Source of the DNA: Sciurus carolinensis | Lineage: Eukaryota; Chordata; Mammalia; Rodentia; Sciuridae | Direction: 5' to 3' | NCBI RefSeq assembly: GCF_902686445.1 | Contig: NC_062219.1 | Coordinates: 149,898,057-149,962,056, forward strand | DNA: 64,000 bases | In this document: positions 23,013 to 32,757 of the stretch, piece after piece | How the letters are laid out: every line of letters begins with the position of its first letter | Numbering within the stretch: position 1 is the first letter of the stretch | Notes under the pieces: generated by a model | Databases searched by the model: none | What the model saw: only the letters and a program-made list of their open reading frames with translations | Told to the model about the DNA's origin: nothing | Program-made: the position numbers and the translations under genes

Positions 23013-24930
23013 GCAAGACGCTCTATACTGAAGCTTAATCATTTATAACACTGGCATGTACCGTTACTAATGATAAGCTTTTATTGAGCACCTACTAGTT
23101 CCTGAGAATGCAAAAAAGGATAAAAACCCAGACCACATGGATTGTTTAAATGAGTTTGGAATTCAGCACGTGAACCCAGTAAGATCATGATATTATCATA
23201 AAACGTTTGCCAAGTGTTAAATGCAAACAGCAAACTCTACAGGAGTTCACTGTGGCCTATGGGCTTCCTCTCTTTATTCCTCCAGGCACCTTCTGTAAAC
23301 CTCAGAACAGCACCGCCTGTATACTTAAGATAGGTCTCTGGCCTCCTCTAGAATGGGCACCTTAGTCTTCTTTTCTTTTGTTTTAATCCTTCTATTTCTA
23401 CCACACGGCCAAGTACCTGGTACAAATAGGACTGAATAAATATTTAATTGACCTAATAATGACTGTGGAATGTGAGCTGAGCTTTCAATGAAGGGCAAGA
23501 CTTAGATAAGAACAGAAATAAGGGTGGGTCTTTCCAAGCATGGCCAAGGGAACCAACGGGGTGACTGAAAACTCTGGGCAGGTAGAGAAAACCAAGGTCA
23601 CAGGCCCCCCAGGGTAATCAAAACTCACCGCTGTCACCACTGGTCGGGAGGGCCAGGTCTTTAAAGCTGGTCCTCACTCCTCCAGACTAAACTGTAACAC
23701 CAGCTTACTTAAGCAGTCGTAATGATTTTGCTTTAATCTCAAAATCATTTCTATTTTTCCTTTTTGCTACCTTGCAGGGGTGGGTGAAATCCTGGCTTCA
23801 GATTGCACTGATACTTTGTGCACACACAGTTTGGGGGTGCCACAACCACGAGAAGGTCCTCAAAGCTGGAGAACAGTTTCCTTTCCAGCTTTCAAAGTTC
23901 CCAGTCCAAGGACAGAACCCTGCACCACACAAAGGAATAACAGCCACATTACAAGATTCCCTCTGGAGGTCAAATTCACCTTTCAAACTTGGAAGGGTCT
24001 AGTGAAATGCAGATCATGTCACACTCCACAACCAAAACAAAGCGGAGACCACAGGAGAAGATGATGTTTAAAACTCCATCCCCGTCCCCTGATTCCCCAT
24101 AAATGGGAAAGAAAAGTCCCTGCCTCATTTATCCAAGGTAAGCGCACTTTGGATCCAATCCAACTGCTGCTGGAGCTCAAGTCTGCACAGGGTCAGGGGC
24201 TCAGCTCAAAATGCAGTTTTCAATATGCGTCCACACCACCTATGCTCTGCATCTGAACTGTCTCTAATGAAATTCGGTGACTCTGCATCTTTAGGAGCTT
24301 GCTGGCTAGTAAAAGTCCCTGGAAACAAAAACAGACTCGTCCTCAGTAGACACAACACCGTACACAGCATCCTTTAAGGGCACCCAGAAGTTAAACAGAC
24401 AAGTGGAAGAACCAGATGAAACGGAATAAGGCGCTCTTCACTCACAAACCAGAATGCTCAACGGGTATTTCAGTTTTTGCAGGTAATAAACTACTTGACC
24501 CAGGGAGACCCAGAGGCTAAAGACTTCACACAAGTGCCATCAATCAGAAATCAACGCATGGACTACCCAGACACCGAGGAAGCGATTCCAGGTCTTTAAG
24601 TGGCACATGGAGAGCTATCTGGGTAACTCAGCGTGTGTTTTATCATTTTTAGCATAGCTTAGGCCAATAAAAGCCACTCTTCCTGGGACAGGAGTACGTG
24701 TCTATCAAGGACCGCTTTCTTATCTTCAGGTTGCCCTGCCACGTCTGGCTCCACCTTGCTTGTTCCCATTCTGTGCCCCAGGAGGAGCCCCTGCAGACAA
24801 AAGGAGAAAGGGAAGGGCTGAGGTTCACTGCTTCCTGGGAGGGTGAGGGGTGGGGTGCGGGCCTCACTGGCAACGGTAATGCACTTCTTCCCTCTTCCCC
24901 AGCGGCTGGAGATGTGGGTAGCTCCACATC
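23013..24930. other. Intron 1 stretch, nothing recognised
   Basis: Mostly unique sequence. A piece near 23080-23110 (TTATTGAGCACCTACTAGTTCC) belongs to an old mammalian repeat I cannot name. No exon supported. Confidence 0.5.
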
Positions 24931-25026
24931 CTTTTTTCCTTCCTTTCTCTCCCCTGGGCTGGGGGTGGAACCCAGGGCCTCCTGCATGCTAGGCAAGTGC
25001 TCCACCACTGAACTACAGCCCACTCC
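24931..25026 (-). mobile_element. ID SINE, antisense
   Basis: A T/C-rich tail remnant is followed by CTGGGGGTGGAACCCAGGGCCTCCTGCATGC and TCCACCACTGAACTACAGCCC, the antisense ID consensus. Confidence 0.9.
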
Positions 25027-25194
25027 ATCCTCGCTTGGTCCTTTTGACCCTGCCCGCACCAGTCGAAGTGGTTCATCAGAGTCTCTCTAGTTCGACCAAC
25101 TGAGTTAAACTCCGTTCCTTGTCAACACCCTGATGCCAGGATCTTCCTACCTAGGACACTTTGTATGAAATTTCTCAACCCCAAATGTAGATCT

Positions 25195-25315
25195 TGTTGC
25201 CATCTCCTATTTAACTCATGAAGGCACTGAGACTACGAGAGAGCACAGGGCCAGCCAGAGGCCACAAAGGCAATTTGCTGGAAAAGCAGGAATTTATCCA
25301 GGGGGATCTGACATC
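25195..25315 (-). mobile_element. MIR-like SINE, antisense
   Basis: ATGAAGGCACTGAGACTACGAGAG..CAGGGCCAGCCAGAGGCCACAAAGG follows the antisense MIR order weakly. Confidence 0.4.
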
Positions 25316-25489
25316 CAAGTCCTTAAAAGCTTCGAAAGTGTGAAAGAGACAACACGCCAAGCTTCCAAACTCTCAGGCCACAGCTTAGCCTCAAACCACA
25401 TTATTTACCATCCGGGTTTTCCCTGGGTCTAAAATAAGCTGCCAGGGGCATTGCCCAATGGGTGCTTCTTTCACCAAGAGTCATTCAGT

Positions 25490-25696
25490 CTGGACATTGT
25501 GGGGCATGCCTGTAATCCCAGCAGCTCAGGAGGCTGAGGCAGGAGGATCCCAAATCCAAAGTCAGCCTCAGCAACTTAGTGAGGCCCTAAGCAACCTGGC
25601 AAGACCCTGTCTCTAAATAAAATATAAAAAGGTCTAGGGATGTGGCTCAGTGGTTAAGCACCCCTGGGTTCAATCCCTGGTACCAAAAAAAAAAAA
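25490..25696 (+). mobile_element. B1-dID SINE, full length
   Basis: A complete B1 head and ID tail end in a 12-nt A-tail. CATTCAG at 25483-25489 and again just after the tail is a probable short target-site duplication. Confidence 0.95.
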
Positions 25697-26883
25697 GGCA
25701 TTCAGACTTGACCTTGCTGGAGGTTGATCAGGGTGACTAAGATCTTAGAGATCCCAAGTGTGCCATTTCCATGGCAAACATTTTCCCCTGGGCTCATTCC
25801 AGAAATACCTTCATCCCTCTCAATCTTAAATACCTTTACGGCTCCTTTGTTCTTTTTAATAAATTAAAATCAGAAATCCAGGAGACTGGGGATGCAGGTG
25901 GATGCAGTTATAAGGCTAATAATAACACCAGACTGGCACTTCCCAGCCAGGACCTGTGTGGTCCTCCATCTGTATCTCTTTTCATACGAAAGGTTCCCGG
26001 GAGTCTCTTCTCTAACTGTGCAGAATAGGTTTTAAAAGAAAATGAAATTAAAATAAATTCTGATAGGAGGTGGAGAGGTAAGTACAAAATGAATTCCCCT
26101 TAAGGAAATTCAGCAAAGAGTTGTATTTAGTTTCAGAGCCAAGGAATTTGCTATCGGGTCTGCCTCTGCCTGCGTCCCTGGGTCTCCGGCCTCGGCAAGC
26201 TGAAGGGAGGCTGAAGGAGCACCAATGCCCTGGCGTCAGGCACCTCCCAAGTTCCTGGTTCTCCGGAGCTTGCAGTGGTCAGATCCTCAGAGAGAGCCAG
26301 GGAGAGGGTGGCTCAGTAAACAGTAGCTGAACAGGGCAGGAGGCCAGGGCTCACTTCCTCGTTGCTAAAGGACGAGAGTGGAAAGGGAAGCAGGTATGCG
26401 CTTGTTGGAAGGAAAGAAAAAAGAGCACTAGGGAAAGGAAAGGGGGAAACGGCAAAGACTCACTCAGCCCCAAACACAAAGGTGGGGGTGCAGCAGCGCA
26501 ACTCCAGCGTCCTGCCCAAGTCCAGCTAGAGGCAACACTGAGTTGATACCAAGTCAGAGCTGATCCAGCCCCAGGCCCCACAGGAACAGGAGGATGGTAG
26601 CCTCAACCCAGTGGCTGCCCTGTGTAGCTGGAAGGCTAGCTGCAATTCCTGGACAGCGCAGTAACCACCAGGGCTCCTCGTGCACTCAGAAGCCTCCAGC
26701 CTCAAGGACACACCCAACGGATTAACAAGGTCCTCAGGAAGCAAAGAATCCTTTTTTCTTACTCCTGCCTTTCTGATGGACAGCACGCGGACTATTGGCC
26801 CGGCCTCACTGCTAAACCCGTCTCCCGTTCAAACCCCATGGACTGCCGTCGGTCAATCAGGATCACCTAGATCAAAAACAGTA
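25697..26883. other. Intron 1 stretch, nothing recognised
   Basis: No gene or interspersed repeat identified between two SINEs. Composition is mixed and the open frames show no family resemblance. Confidence 0.5.
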
Positions 26884-27123
26884 ACGACTCGGCCAGCCTG
26901 GCCCGCGCCTGTAACCCCAGCCCCAGGGAGGCTGAAGCAGGAGGATGCCGGAATCAAGGCCAGCCTGGGCAGCTTAGCAGCTTAGCAGCTTAGCTGTGTC
27001 TCAAAATAAGAAGAAAAACTTTTTAATTTTTAAAAGGGGTTACAGTGCAGCTCAATGGGGGTAGCGACCCTGGGCCCAATCCCCCAACCGAAAGGAAAAA
27101 AAAAAAGTTTAAAAAAAAAAAAA
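26884..27123 (+). mobile_element. B1-dID SINE, diverged
   Basis: The B1 head (CTGTAACCCCAGCCCCAGGGAGGCTGAAGCAGGAGG) and a degraded ID tail are followed by two A-runs. CAGCTTAG is repeated three times in tandem at about 26970-26993, a local slippage event. It ends about 240 bp downstream of the MBOAT1 exon 1 donor. Confidence 0.85.
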
Positions 27124-27356
27124 AAACTTGACTACAATGACGGAAGAAGCACTGGATTCATTTTTCCGACTATCTGAGAATTTGGTACAAACCAAAACTT
27201 TGAAAAAAAAAGTTCAGTCGAACTTGCCATGCAGGGTGTGCAGGACATTTTTTTAGTACCCTTACAGAAAAAAAAAAAAAAAAAATTAAAACCAACTTAA
27301 AGGAAAAAAAAAAAAATCCCACCTGTCCCGCACGGGGCGGGGGACGCGGCGGGCGC

Positions 27357-27362
27357 GGTTAC
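27357..27362 (-). other. MBOAT1: Splice donor of MBOAT1 exon 1
   Basis: Read on the minus strand the junction is CAG|GTAACC, with the last exon codon CAG (Gln33) and an intronic GT. It matches the U2-type donor consensus at the CAG and GTA positions. If the donor were ignored, the reading frame would continue into low-complexity intron sequence unlike any MBOAT protein, which supports splicing here. Confidence 0.85.
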
Positions 27363-27461
27363 CTGGTCCAGCGGGATGCCCAGGAGCTCGCTGAGCGGGT
27401 GCAGGCAGGTGGAGCCCGTGGTGCGGTAGGGCCGAAGGGACGGCGCCGGCTCTCCTGCCAT
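27363..27461 (-). CDS. MBOAT1: MBOAT1 first coding exon (codons 1-33)
   Basis: The minus strand encodes a 33-residue N-terminus starting MAGEPAPS, continuing YRTTGST and LHPLSELLGIP, and ending LDQ. It is followed directly by a GTAACC splice donor (27362-27357), so the exon ends in phase 0. I recognise this as the N-terminus of MBOAT1, a multi-pass ER membrane O-acyltransferase that re-acylates lysophospholipids, preferring lysophosphatidylethanolamine and lysophosphatidylserine with oleoyl-CoA (Lands cycle). The catalytic histidine and membrane segments are in later exons outside the window. The chosen ATG has A at -3 and G at +4, a strong context, and the length of 33 codons to the donor matches the human exon as I remember it. 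An out-of-frame ATG lies 7 nt upstream (27468-27466). MBOAT2 is the nearest alternative; the YRTTGST/LHPLSELLGIPLDQ stretch favours MBOAT1. Identification is from recall, not alignment. Confidence 0.9.
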
Positions 27462-27468
27462 CCTGCAT
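27459..27468 (-). promoter_or_regulatory. Overlapping upstream ATG before MBOAT1 start
   Basis: Reading the minus strand, ATG at 27468-27466 precedes the MBOAT1 ATG (27461-27459) by 7 nt and is in another frame. It has A at -3 but C at +4, so it is a plausible but weaker initiation site. Its frame has no stop before the splice donor, so it would run over the main start and end in a later exon. It could reduce MBOAT1 translation if it is inside the mRNA. Confidence 0.5.
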
Positions 27469-27680
27469 CTTCGGGAGGCGGCTGCCCCGGCCCCAGCCCG
27501 CGCCGCCCCGCTGGACGTCCTCCCGCCGGGGCGCTCGGCTGCCTGGTCGCGGGCACGGAGCGGGAGGCCGGCGGCGCGACCCGGCGCAAACGCTCTGGGC
27601 GCAAACTCGGCGCTGGCGCGGCGGCCACCGGCCGGGAGGCCGGGCCCAGAGCGCCGCTTCCCGCTCCCTCCTCTCGCCGC

Positions 27681-27725
27681 CCATTGGCCCCGCGGCCGCG
27701 GCGCCCGGAGGGGGCGGGCGGGAGG
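27681..27725 (-). promoter_or_regulatory. CCAAT box and GC box, MBOAT1 promoter
   Basis: On the minus strand GCCAATGG (27682-27689) is a good NF-Y type CCAAT box about 225 nt upstream of the MBOAT1 ATG. A few tens of bases farther upstream is a GC-rich run on the + strand, GGGGGCGGGCGGG (around 27710-27722), which fits an Sp1/KLF site. NF-Y boxes usually sit 60-100 bp upstream of a start site, so transcription may begin near 27580-27625. That last point is inference. Confidence 0.5.
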
Positions 27726-28110
27726 CAGCGCGGGGACTCGGCGCGCCCCGCCCGCTGGCGGCCGAGCCCGAGGTGCCGAGACGCGCGGCGCCGCCTCTCG
27801 CTGCCCCGGGCCCGCCGACCCTCTCCCGACCCACGGGACGAGGCACCCGGTCGCCCCGGCGGCGCCTCCGAGAGCAGCCCGGCCCCCCGGCTCGCGTTCG
27901 CCGCAGTCGCCGCCCCCTTCCCCCGCCGCGCCCGCGGGGTCGCCTGCGCCTTCCTGTCCAGCGGCCGAGGGTCCACGCGCCGGGCCCGAGACGAGCCCCG
28001 GTGTGCCGGCCGGCTGCCCAGCCTCCCTGCCTTGCCTGCCGGCAGACCCGGGGCTCCGCGCGCTTCTCCTCACGTCGGTCGCTTTGCCCGGAGGACTGCT
28101 CTACCCCTGT

Positions 28111-28276
28111 CCCGCACCGGGTTTGCTGCTCTGTGATGCGCACGGTGATAAGTGACCCTAGACGAGGCTCCCCTGCCCCTTCCTATCATCTCAGGCTCCC
28201 AACCCCTTTGTGTCGTTGTGGATTGGAAAAGTTTTTCAATTTATTGGTAGATTTTGAGAAGCATAAAAACTGAAAC
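28111..28276. other. Edge of CpG island into 5' flank
   Basis: A transition from CpG-dense promoter DNA to AT-rich flank. No divergent gene was recognised on the + strand. Confidence 0.5.
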
Positions 28277-28398
28277 TGGGCGTGATGATGTACAACTGCC
28301 TGTAGTCCCAGCTACTCCAGAGATTAAGGCCGGGAGATTGCTGGAGCCCAGATTGCTGGCAACGCAGCCAGACCCTGTGTCTAAAAAATAAAGATCCA
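28277..28398 (+). mobile_element. Monomeric B1 SINE
   Basis: GGGCGTGATGATGTACAACTGCCTGTAGTCCCAGCTACTCCAGAGATTAAGG and CAGCCAGACCCTGTGTCTAAAAAATAAA match a B1 head without an ID tail. Confidence 0.8.
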
Positions 28399-29087
28399 TA
28401 AAAATCGTGCAGATCCTTTCCAGGAATTTCTGAACGTTAGCTGGCTAAAGGCTCTCGGGAAGCAGGTACCCTGGAACTATGGATAGGAAGCCAATGAAGA
28501 CAGGGCCTGTGGCCACTGGGTTCCCCAGGGAAACATCTGGATGCCATCCCTTGGTCAAGGACTAACTGGTGGAGCATCCCACCCAACAGGCAGGCAGGGA
28601 CTTTGGGGCAGACTTTCTGAATGTGGCCTCCAGCCTCAGATTCATCTGAAGGCCACTGGCACCAACTTCCTCCCCAGGGTAATGGCCTCTCTGCTGCCTT
28701 CTCCAGGGCTGGAGAGTTTCATCACCAAGGAGTTGCACCCCATAGTAACTTTCCAGGCCAGAATTTCTACATCCTGTGTCCTCTGCCAGAAGGGGGCGGG
28801 GGGGGGAGTTCCTACCACCACTCCCTGACCCACTGGACATTTTAGAGGAGGTCATCAGCAGGCCACAATCCCTGCTTTACTACACAAGAAAACCCACACT
28901 GTGCCCACACACACACACACACACACACACACTCATGCAGGCATATACTTGAGGATGACTAGACGAGGCACACTCATTAGACATCCCACAGTCCTGGAAA
29001 ATGACCAGGCTTAAGCGTTCACCTAATCCTGAGCAAGATAACAGCTTCAGTGAGTCGCCGCAGATGGGAAAGGGCCCGAAAGCAACA
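28399..29087. other. 5' flank, CTCF-like motif and CA repeat
   Basis: No gene. GCCAGAAGGGGGCGGG (28785-28800) resembles the CTCF core CCAGYAGGGGGCG with one mismatch. A CA array follows at 28906-28932. Confidence 0.4.
28906..28932. repeat. (CA)n microsatellite
   Basis: A pure CA dinucleotide run of about 27 bp. Confidence 0.95.
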
Positions 29088-29224
29088 GGAAGGGTGGGCT
29101 GCACCTGCAGATCCAGCTCCGGAGGAGGCCAGGCCAACAGGAGCATCGCCTGAACACAGGAGTTGGAGGCCAACCTGGGCAACACGGTGAGGCCCTGTCC
29201 GAAAAAGAAAGTTAAAAAAAATAA
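29088..29224 (+). mobile_element. B1 SINE
   Basis: CAGGAGTTGGAGGCCAACCTGGGCAACACGGTGAGGCCCTGTCC with an A-rich tail is a B1/Alu-like 3' half; the 5' half is diverged. Confidence 0.75.
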
Positions 29225-29385
29225 TAATGGGGGCAGGGAACCACTTAGACGGGAATAGCCAGAAAACAGAAGCAGGCTAGTTTGTGTTGTTTTTCTGAAG
29301 CGAATGCTTCAGGCCATTGGTTGTTTTGTGAGCAAGGCTAGTCTCTTCAGACTTCCGAGAAGAGTCTTCACATAGGCATGTGTTG

Positions 29386-29460
29386 AAGAAGGAGAAGGAA
29401 AAGGAGAAGGAGAAGGAGAAGGAGGAAGGAACAGGAGGGGCAGGGGAGGAAAGGAAAAGT
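29386..29460. repeat. GGAGAA purine-rich tract
   Basis: Near-uninterrupted purines on the + strand, with five or so GGAGAA units. Mirror-type tracts like this can form triplex DNA in vitro. Confidence 0.85.
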
Positions 29461-29489
29461 AATAATAGTCCATTTTCACTTGAAAATGC

Positions 29490-29710
29490 AGTAACTAGCT
29501 AGTTACACACACCTGCAATCCCAGCTACTTGGGATTGCAAGTTCAAGGCCAGTCTGTGCAATTGAGCAAGACACTGTCCCAAAAGAAAAAGAAGAAAGAA
29601 ACTGCTAGGGATGTAATTCAGTGGTAGAGTGCTTGCCCAGCGTGTGTGAGGCCCTGGGTTCCATCTCCAGCACCAACTGTGCTTAGATCTTATTAAAAAA
29701 AAAAAAAAAA
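29490..29710 (+). mobile_element. B1-dID SINE with older ID-type tail
   Basis: The tail part reads GGGATGTAATTCAGTGGTAGAGTGCTTGCCCAGCGTGTGTGAGGCCCTGGGTTCCATC, closer to the free ID consensus than to the shortened dID tail of neighbours. A run of about 18 A closes it. Confidence 0.88.
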
Positions 29711-31543
29711 GTCACAGAACTTACAACTCACTCATCTCAATCGTTTTACTGATACTCTAATACAATTACTGTTCAAAGAACCATTAGGTGACCCAGTACC
29801 GAGAGAGTGGGTGGATCCTGCTCACTGCCGATGCACAGGCTGCTCACAGCTGCCTCAAGGCCACATGGCTCTCTCCTGCCTTCTGTGTCTGCTTCCATCC
29901 CGGGTCAAGGGGATTCAAACACATAAGTACAGCACGTTAGATACCACTTTTCAAAAGCGGCTGCTTCAGTTTCCAGTGATGACAAACCATGGGGAAGTAT
30001 AGAAATCTCTCTTTACAGATGAGAAAACAGGTGTAGAGAGCCCAAGGAAGCTGGACGTATTTAGGGAGGTTAAATAAAACGCATGCATCTGATTCTGGAG
30101 CCTGGACTTTGGGTCAGTATGTTGCCTCTTCTGAAAGAGGCATTGTGGGTCCAGGACCCTCCCCTTCCTCCCATGCAGGGGCAATGCCCAGTTGGGGGTG
30201 AAGCCCAGGCCTGTGATCTCCTACAGTAGTTTGGGGCTTGATATCAAACCCAGCCTTTTAAATCCCCCTATGCAGCCATGCTCAAAATGAATGTTGTTCA
30301 GAAGATCCAGCGCACATCCTGTGAGATCTAAAGGCCTGGCACAGAAGACCTAGGAAAGATTCTAGCTTGTTCTGGAAGGCAGCATGATACCTTGGACTAC
30401 TAAAAACTCACTTGGTCACAGGCAGGTCCAGACCCTACAAATGGCAAAAGTGAATTGAGATCATCCTCCAAGTTTACAAAAGCGATAGATCCTCAAAGAG
30501 AAGATGCCCGTGATACGATCAGTGCAGATCACCAAAACCGAATTAAACCTTCTTCAGTGACATAACCCATGTGAAGATAAAATGGCCCTTTTAATAACAG
30601 CCTGTGTAATGATACTCTGTGTCCACAGAGCATATTCATTTGTATCATTTTCTTTGATCCTCCCAACAACTGTTAAGAGATCAGAAGGGAAGGTGTTATT
30701 ATCACCTTAATTATTAGGCCATCATCTCCATTTTATTCATAATCCTGAGTTTCTCGTCCCTTGCAGCTAGCTTATTCAGAAGTAGAGTTCAGATCTGGGT
30801 ATTCCAGCGTTGTTCTTAATTGTCAGAGATCTTTTTATTATACGAGGAGTCCACCTTCAGGAAAGAAGCAGAAGTGGTTGCCTGCGTGAGATTTTAAACT
30901 CCAGGCCTAATGCTGGAAAGCTGATATGCAGAGGCCAAACAGACTCTCGGGATCATCTTTGTCGTATGAGCGGTTTCCTTAGGCATTACCCACAAGGCTC
31001 CAGGGAATGCAGACATTGCCGTGGGCCTCTGTTTCTTCCTGCTTTCGCTCACTTGATCAGCATTTGCTTGGAACACATATTGCAACCTGCCTGCCAAGCA
31101 TGATTTCCAGGCTTGGGACTACAGCTGAACATGGTTTTTATATTTTTACACATTCAGACAATGAAGAAACTAATACAACTGCCCAGCTGCCCCACTTCGC
31201 TACTGGCAGAGTTACTGTATTTCCCCCAAGAATACTGTGTCCTTGAGTCATGTGAGATAAATCAAGACAAATCATCTCAGCGAGCGAGCCCAAAGCATCC
31301 AGGAGAAGCTGCCGTGAGCAAGGACAACCAGCCGGTGATAATTCTGAAAGAGAGCGGTCATGAGAATGCAGAGCAGAAGTCAGTCACTGCTGACTGGTGC
31401 AGAAAAAGCTGCTAGAAAATTCCATGAAGTAGAAATACTTGGAACCGTACTTTAAAATGTGATTTGGGACAACTTCTGAGTGGTCATCACTGGATCCTGG
31501 AACACAGAAGAGGGGCAGGTAACAAACATGACAAAACTCAATC
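29711..31543. other. 5' flank with two MIR relics, no gene
   Basis: Antisense MIR-like sequence at about 29995-30120 (TTTACAGATGAGAAAACAGG) and again at 30645-30800 (GATCCTCCCAACAACTGTTAAG, CTCGTCCCTTGCAGCTAGC). The remainder is unassigned. Confidence 0.5.
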
Positions 31544-31877
31544 TTGGCAGGGGCGGGAGGGCACCAGGGCTTGAACCCAGGGCTCTTTTTTTTTGGGGGG
31601 GGGGTGCTGGGTATCAAACCTAGGGCCTTGTGCTTGCAGGGCAAGCACTCTACCAACTGAGCTATCTCCCCAGCCCCTGAACCCAGGGCTCATAACCACT
31701 GAACCACGTCCCCAGAGTGGTCTTTTGTTTTGTTTTGCTTTGTTTTGTCTTGTTTTTAAGAGTCAGAGTCTCACTGAGTTGCTCAGCACCTCGCTAAGTT
31801 GCTGAGGCTGGCTTTGAACTTGAGATCCTCCTGCTTCAGTCTCCTGAGTCACTGGGATTACAGGCATGTGCCACCCT
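31544..31877 (-). mobile_element. B1-dID SINE interrupted by an ID SINE
   Basis: An antisense B1-dID is bounded by a perfect 12-bp target-site duplication, CAAAACTCAATC, at 31532-31543 and 31878-31889. Its ID part is split by a second insertion at 31586-31677. Confidence 0.95.
31586..31677 (-). mobile_element. ID SINE nested in B1-dID
   Basis: An antisense ID with its poly-A as a T-run (31586-31594) is bounded by a perfect 14-bp target-site duplication, TGAACCCAGGGCTC, at 31572-31585 and 31678-31691. The target lies in the older SINE's ID region. A G-run of about 10 follows the T-run. Confidence 0.97.
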
Positions 31878-31914
31878 CAAAACTCAATCAGGAGAGCAAA
31901 AGAAAACTGGTTCT

Positions 31915-32100
31915 GAAAACCAGTATTGCCTTTTACTGGTTTGGTGACTTCGGGCAAATCAGATAACTTCCCCAAGACTCAGCATCCTCCTGTGTAAAGC
32001 AGAAAATAAAAATAACAATCTCTTGAGGCTGGTATAAGAGCTGCTATAAGAGTCCTTGTGAAATAACTTGTCACAGTGTAATTGTTCAAAAAGTATTAAC
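31915..32100 (+). mobile_element. MIR SINE
   Basis: TTTTACTGGTTTGGTGACTTCGGGCAAATCAGATAAC, then CTCAGCATCCTCCTGTGTAAAG and AACAATCTCTTGAGGCTGG follow the MIR sense order to its 3' end. Confidence 0.7.
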
Positions 32101-32159
32101 TAACTCCGCTTGGTGAAACTCACCCTTTATAAACTGACTTTTTTTTTAAGAGTGAGAAA

Positions 32160-32757
32160 ATATTTTTTCAATTTGTTCTTTTTAATTATACGTGACAGTA
32201 GAGTGTATTTTAACATATCATACATACATGGAGTATCACTTCCCATTCTTGTGGTTTACACAATGTGGAGTTACACTGGTTGTATATTCATATATGAACA
32301 CAGGAAGGTCATGTCAAATTCGTTATATTGTGTTTCCCATTCCCATTCCCCTCCCTTCCCCCTATCCTTCCTTGTCCAATACAGTGACCTCAAGTCCCCA
32401 CCCCCACCTATTGTGAGTCCACATCCACATATCAGAGAGAATATTCAACATTTTTTGGAGGGAGGAACTATTTCATTTCACTTAGCATAATAGCCTTCAG
32501 TTCCATTAATTTACTGGCAAATTCCATAATTTCATTCTTCTTTAAGGCTGAGTAATATTCCATTTTGTATATGTACCACATTTTCTTTATCCATTCATCT
32601 ATTTAAGGGCACCTAGGTTGATTCCATAGCTTATCTATTGTGAATTGAGCTGCTATGAACATTAATGTGGCCATGTCACTATAGTATGTTGATTTTAAGT
32701 CCTTTGGGTATGTGCTGAGGAGTGGAATAACTGTTCCATTCCAAGTTTTCTGAGGAA
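32160..32757 (-). mobile_element. L1 LINE 3' end, 5'-truncated
   Basis: The antisense L1 3' UTR (TTAATTATACGTGACAGTAGAG..CATACATACATGGAG) is followed by the antisense ORF2 3' end (GGCTGAGTAATATTCC, GTGAATTGAGCTGCTATGAAC). It breaks off near 32757. It is a different L1 subfamily from 1-3392, with a distinct 3' UTR. Confidence 0.92.

Larger units (their letters stand above)
1..27362 (-). other. MBOAT1: MBOAT1 intron 1 (5' part)
   Basis: Everything below coordinate 27363 lies downstream of the MBOAT1 exon 1 donor on the transcribed minus strand. No second exon, which should encode the first hydrophobic membrane segments of the acyltransferase, was recognised here, so the intron is inferred to be longer than 27 kb. 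A long first intron fits the human gene, which is roughly 110 kb overall from memory. Its contents are mostly interspersed repeats, listed separately. Confidence 0.7.
27320..28110. promoter_or_regulatory. MBOAT1: CpG island and promoter of MBOAT1
   Basis: This is the most GC- and CpG-dense stretch of the window, with many CG dinucleotides per line from about 27320 to 28110, and AT-rich flanks on both sides. It covers the start codon, the presumed 5' UTR and the upstream promoter. No TATA box is apparent, typical of a broadly expressed CpG-island promoter with dispersed start sites. Long open frames on both strands here are a by-product of low stop-codon density and are not genes. Confidence 0.9.

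Noticed and set aside
1..27362. Second MBOAT1 exon in the window
   Set aside because: No minus-strand segment gave the hydrophobic membrane-segment sequence expected for exon 2; the exon is probably beyond the left edge, though a short exon could have been missed.
27286..28273. Long open frames on both strands through the CpG island (up to 285 codons)
   Set aside because: Arg/Pro/Gly/Ala-rich translations produced by GC-rich DNA with few stops; only the 33-codon MBOAT1 exon inside has family resemblance and a splice donor.
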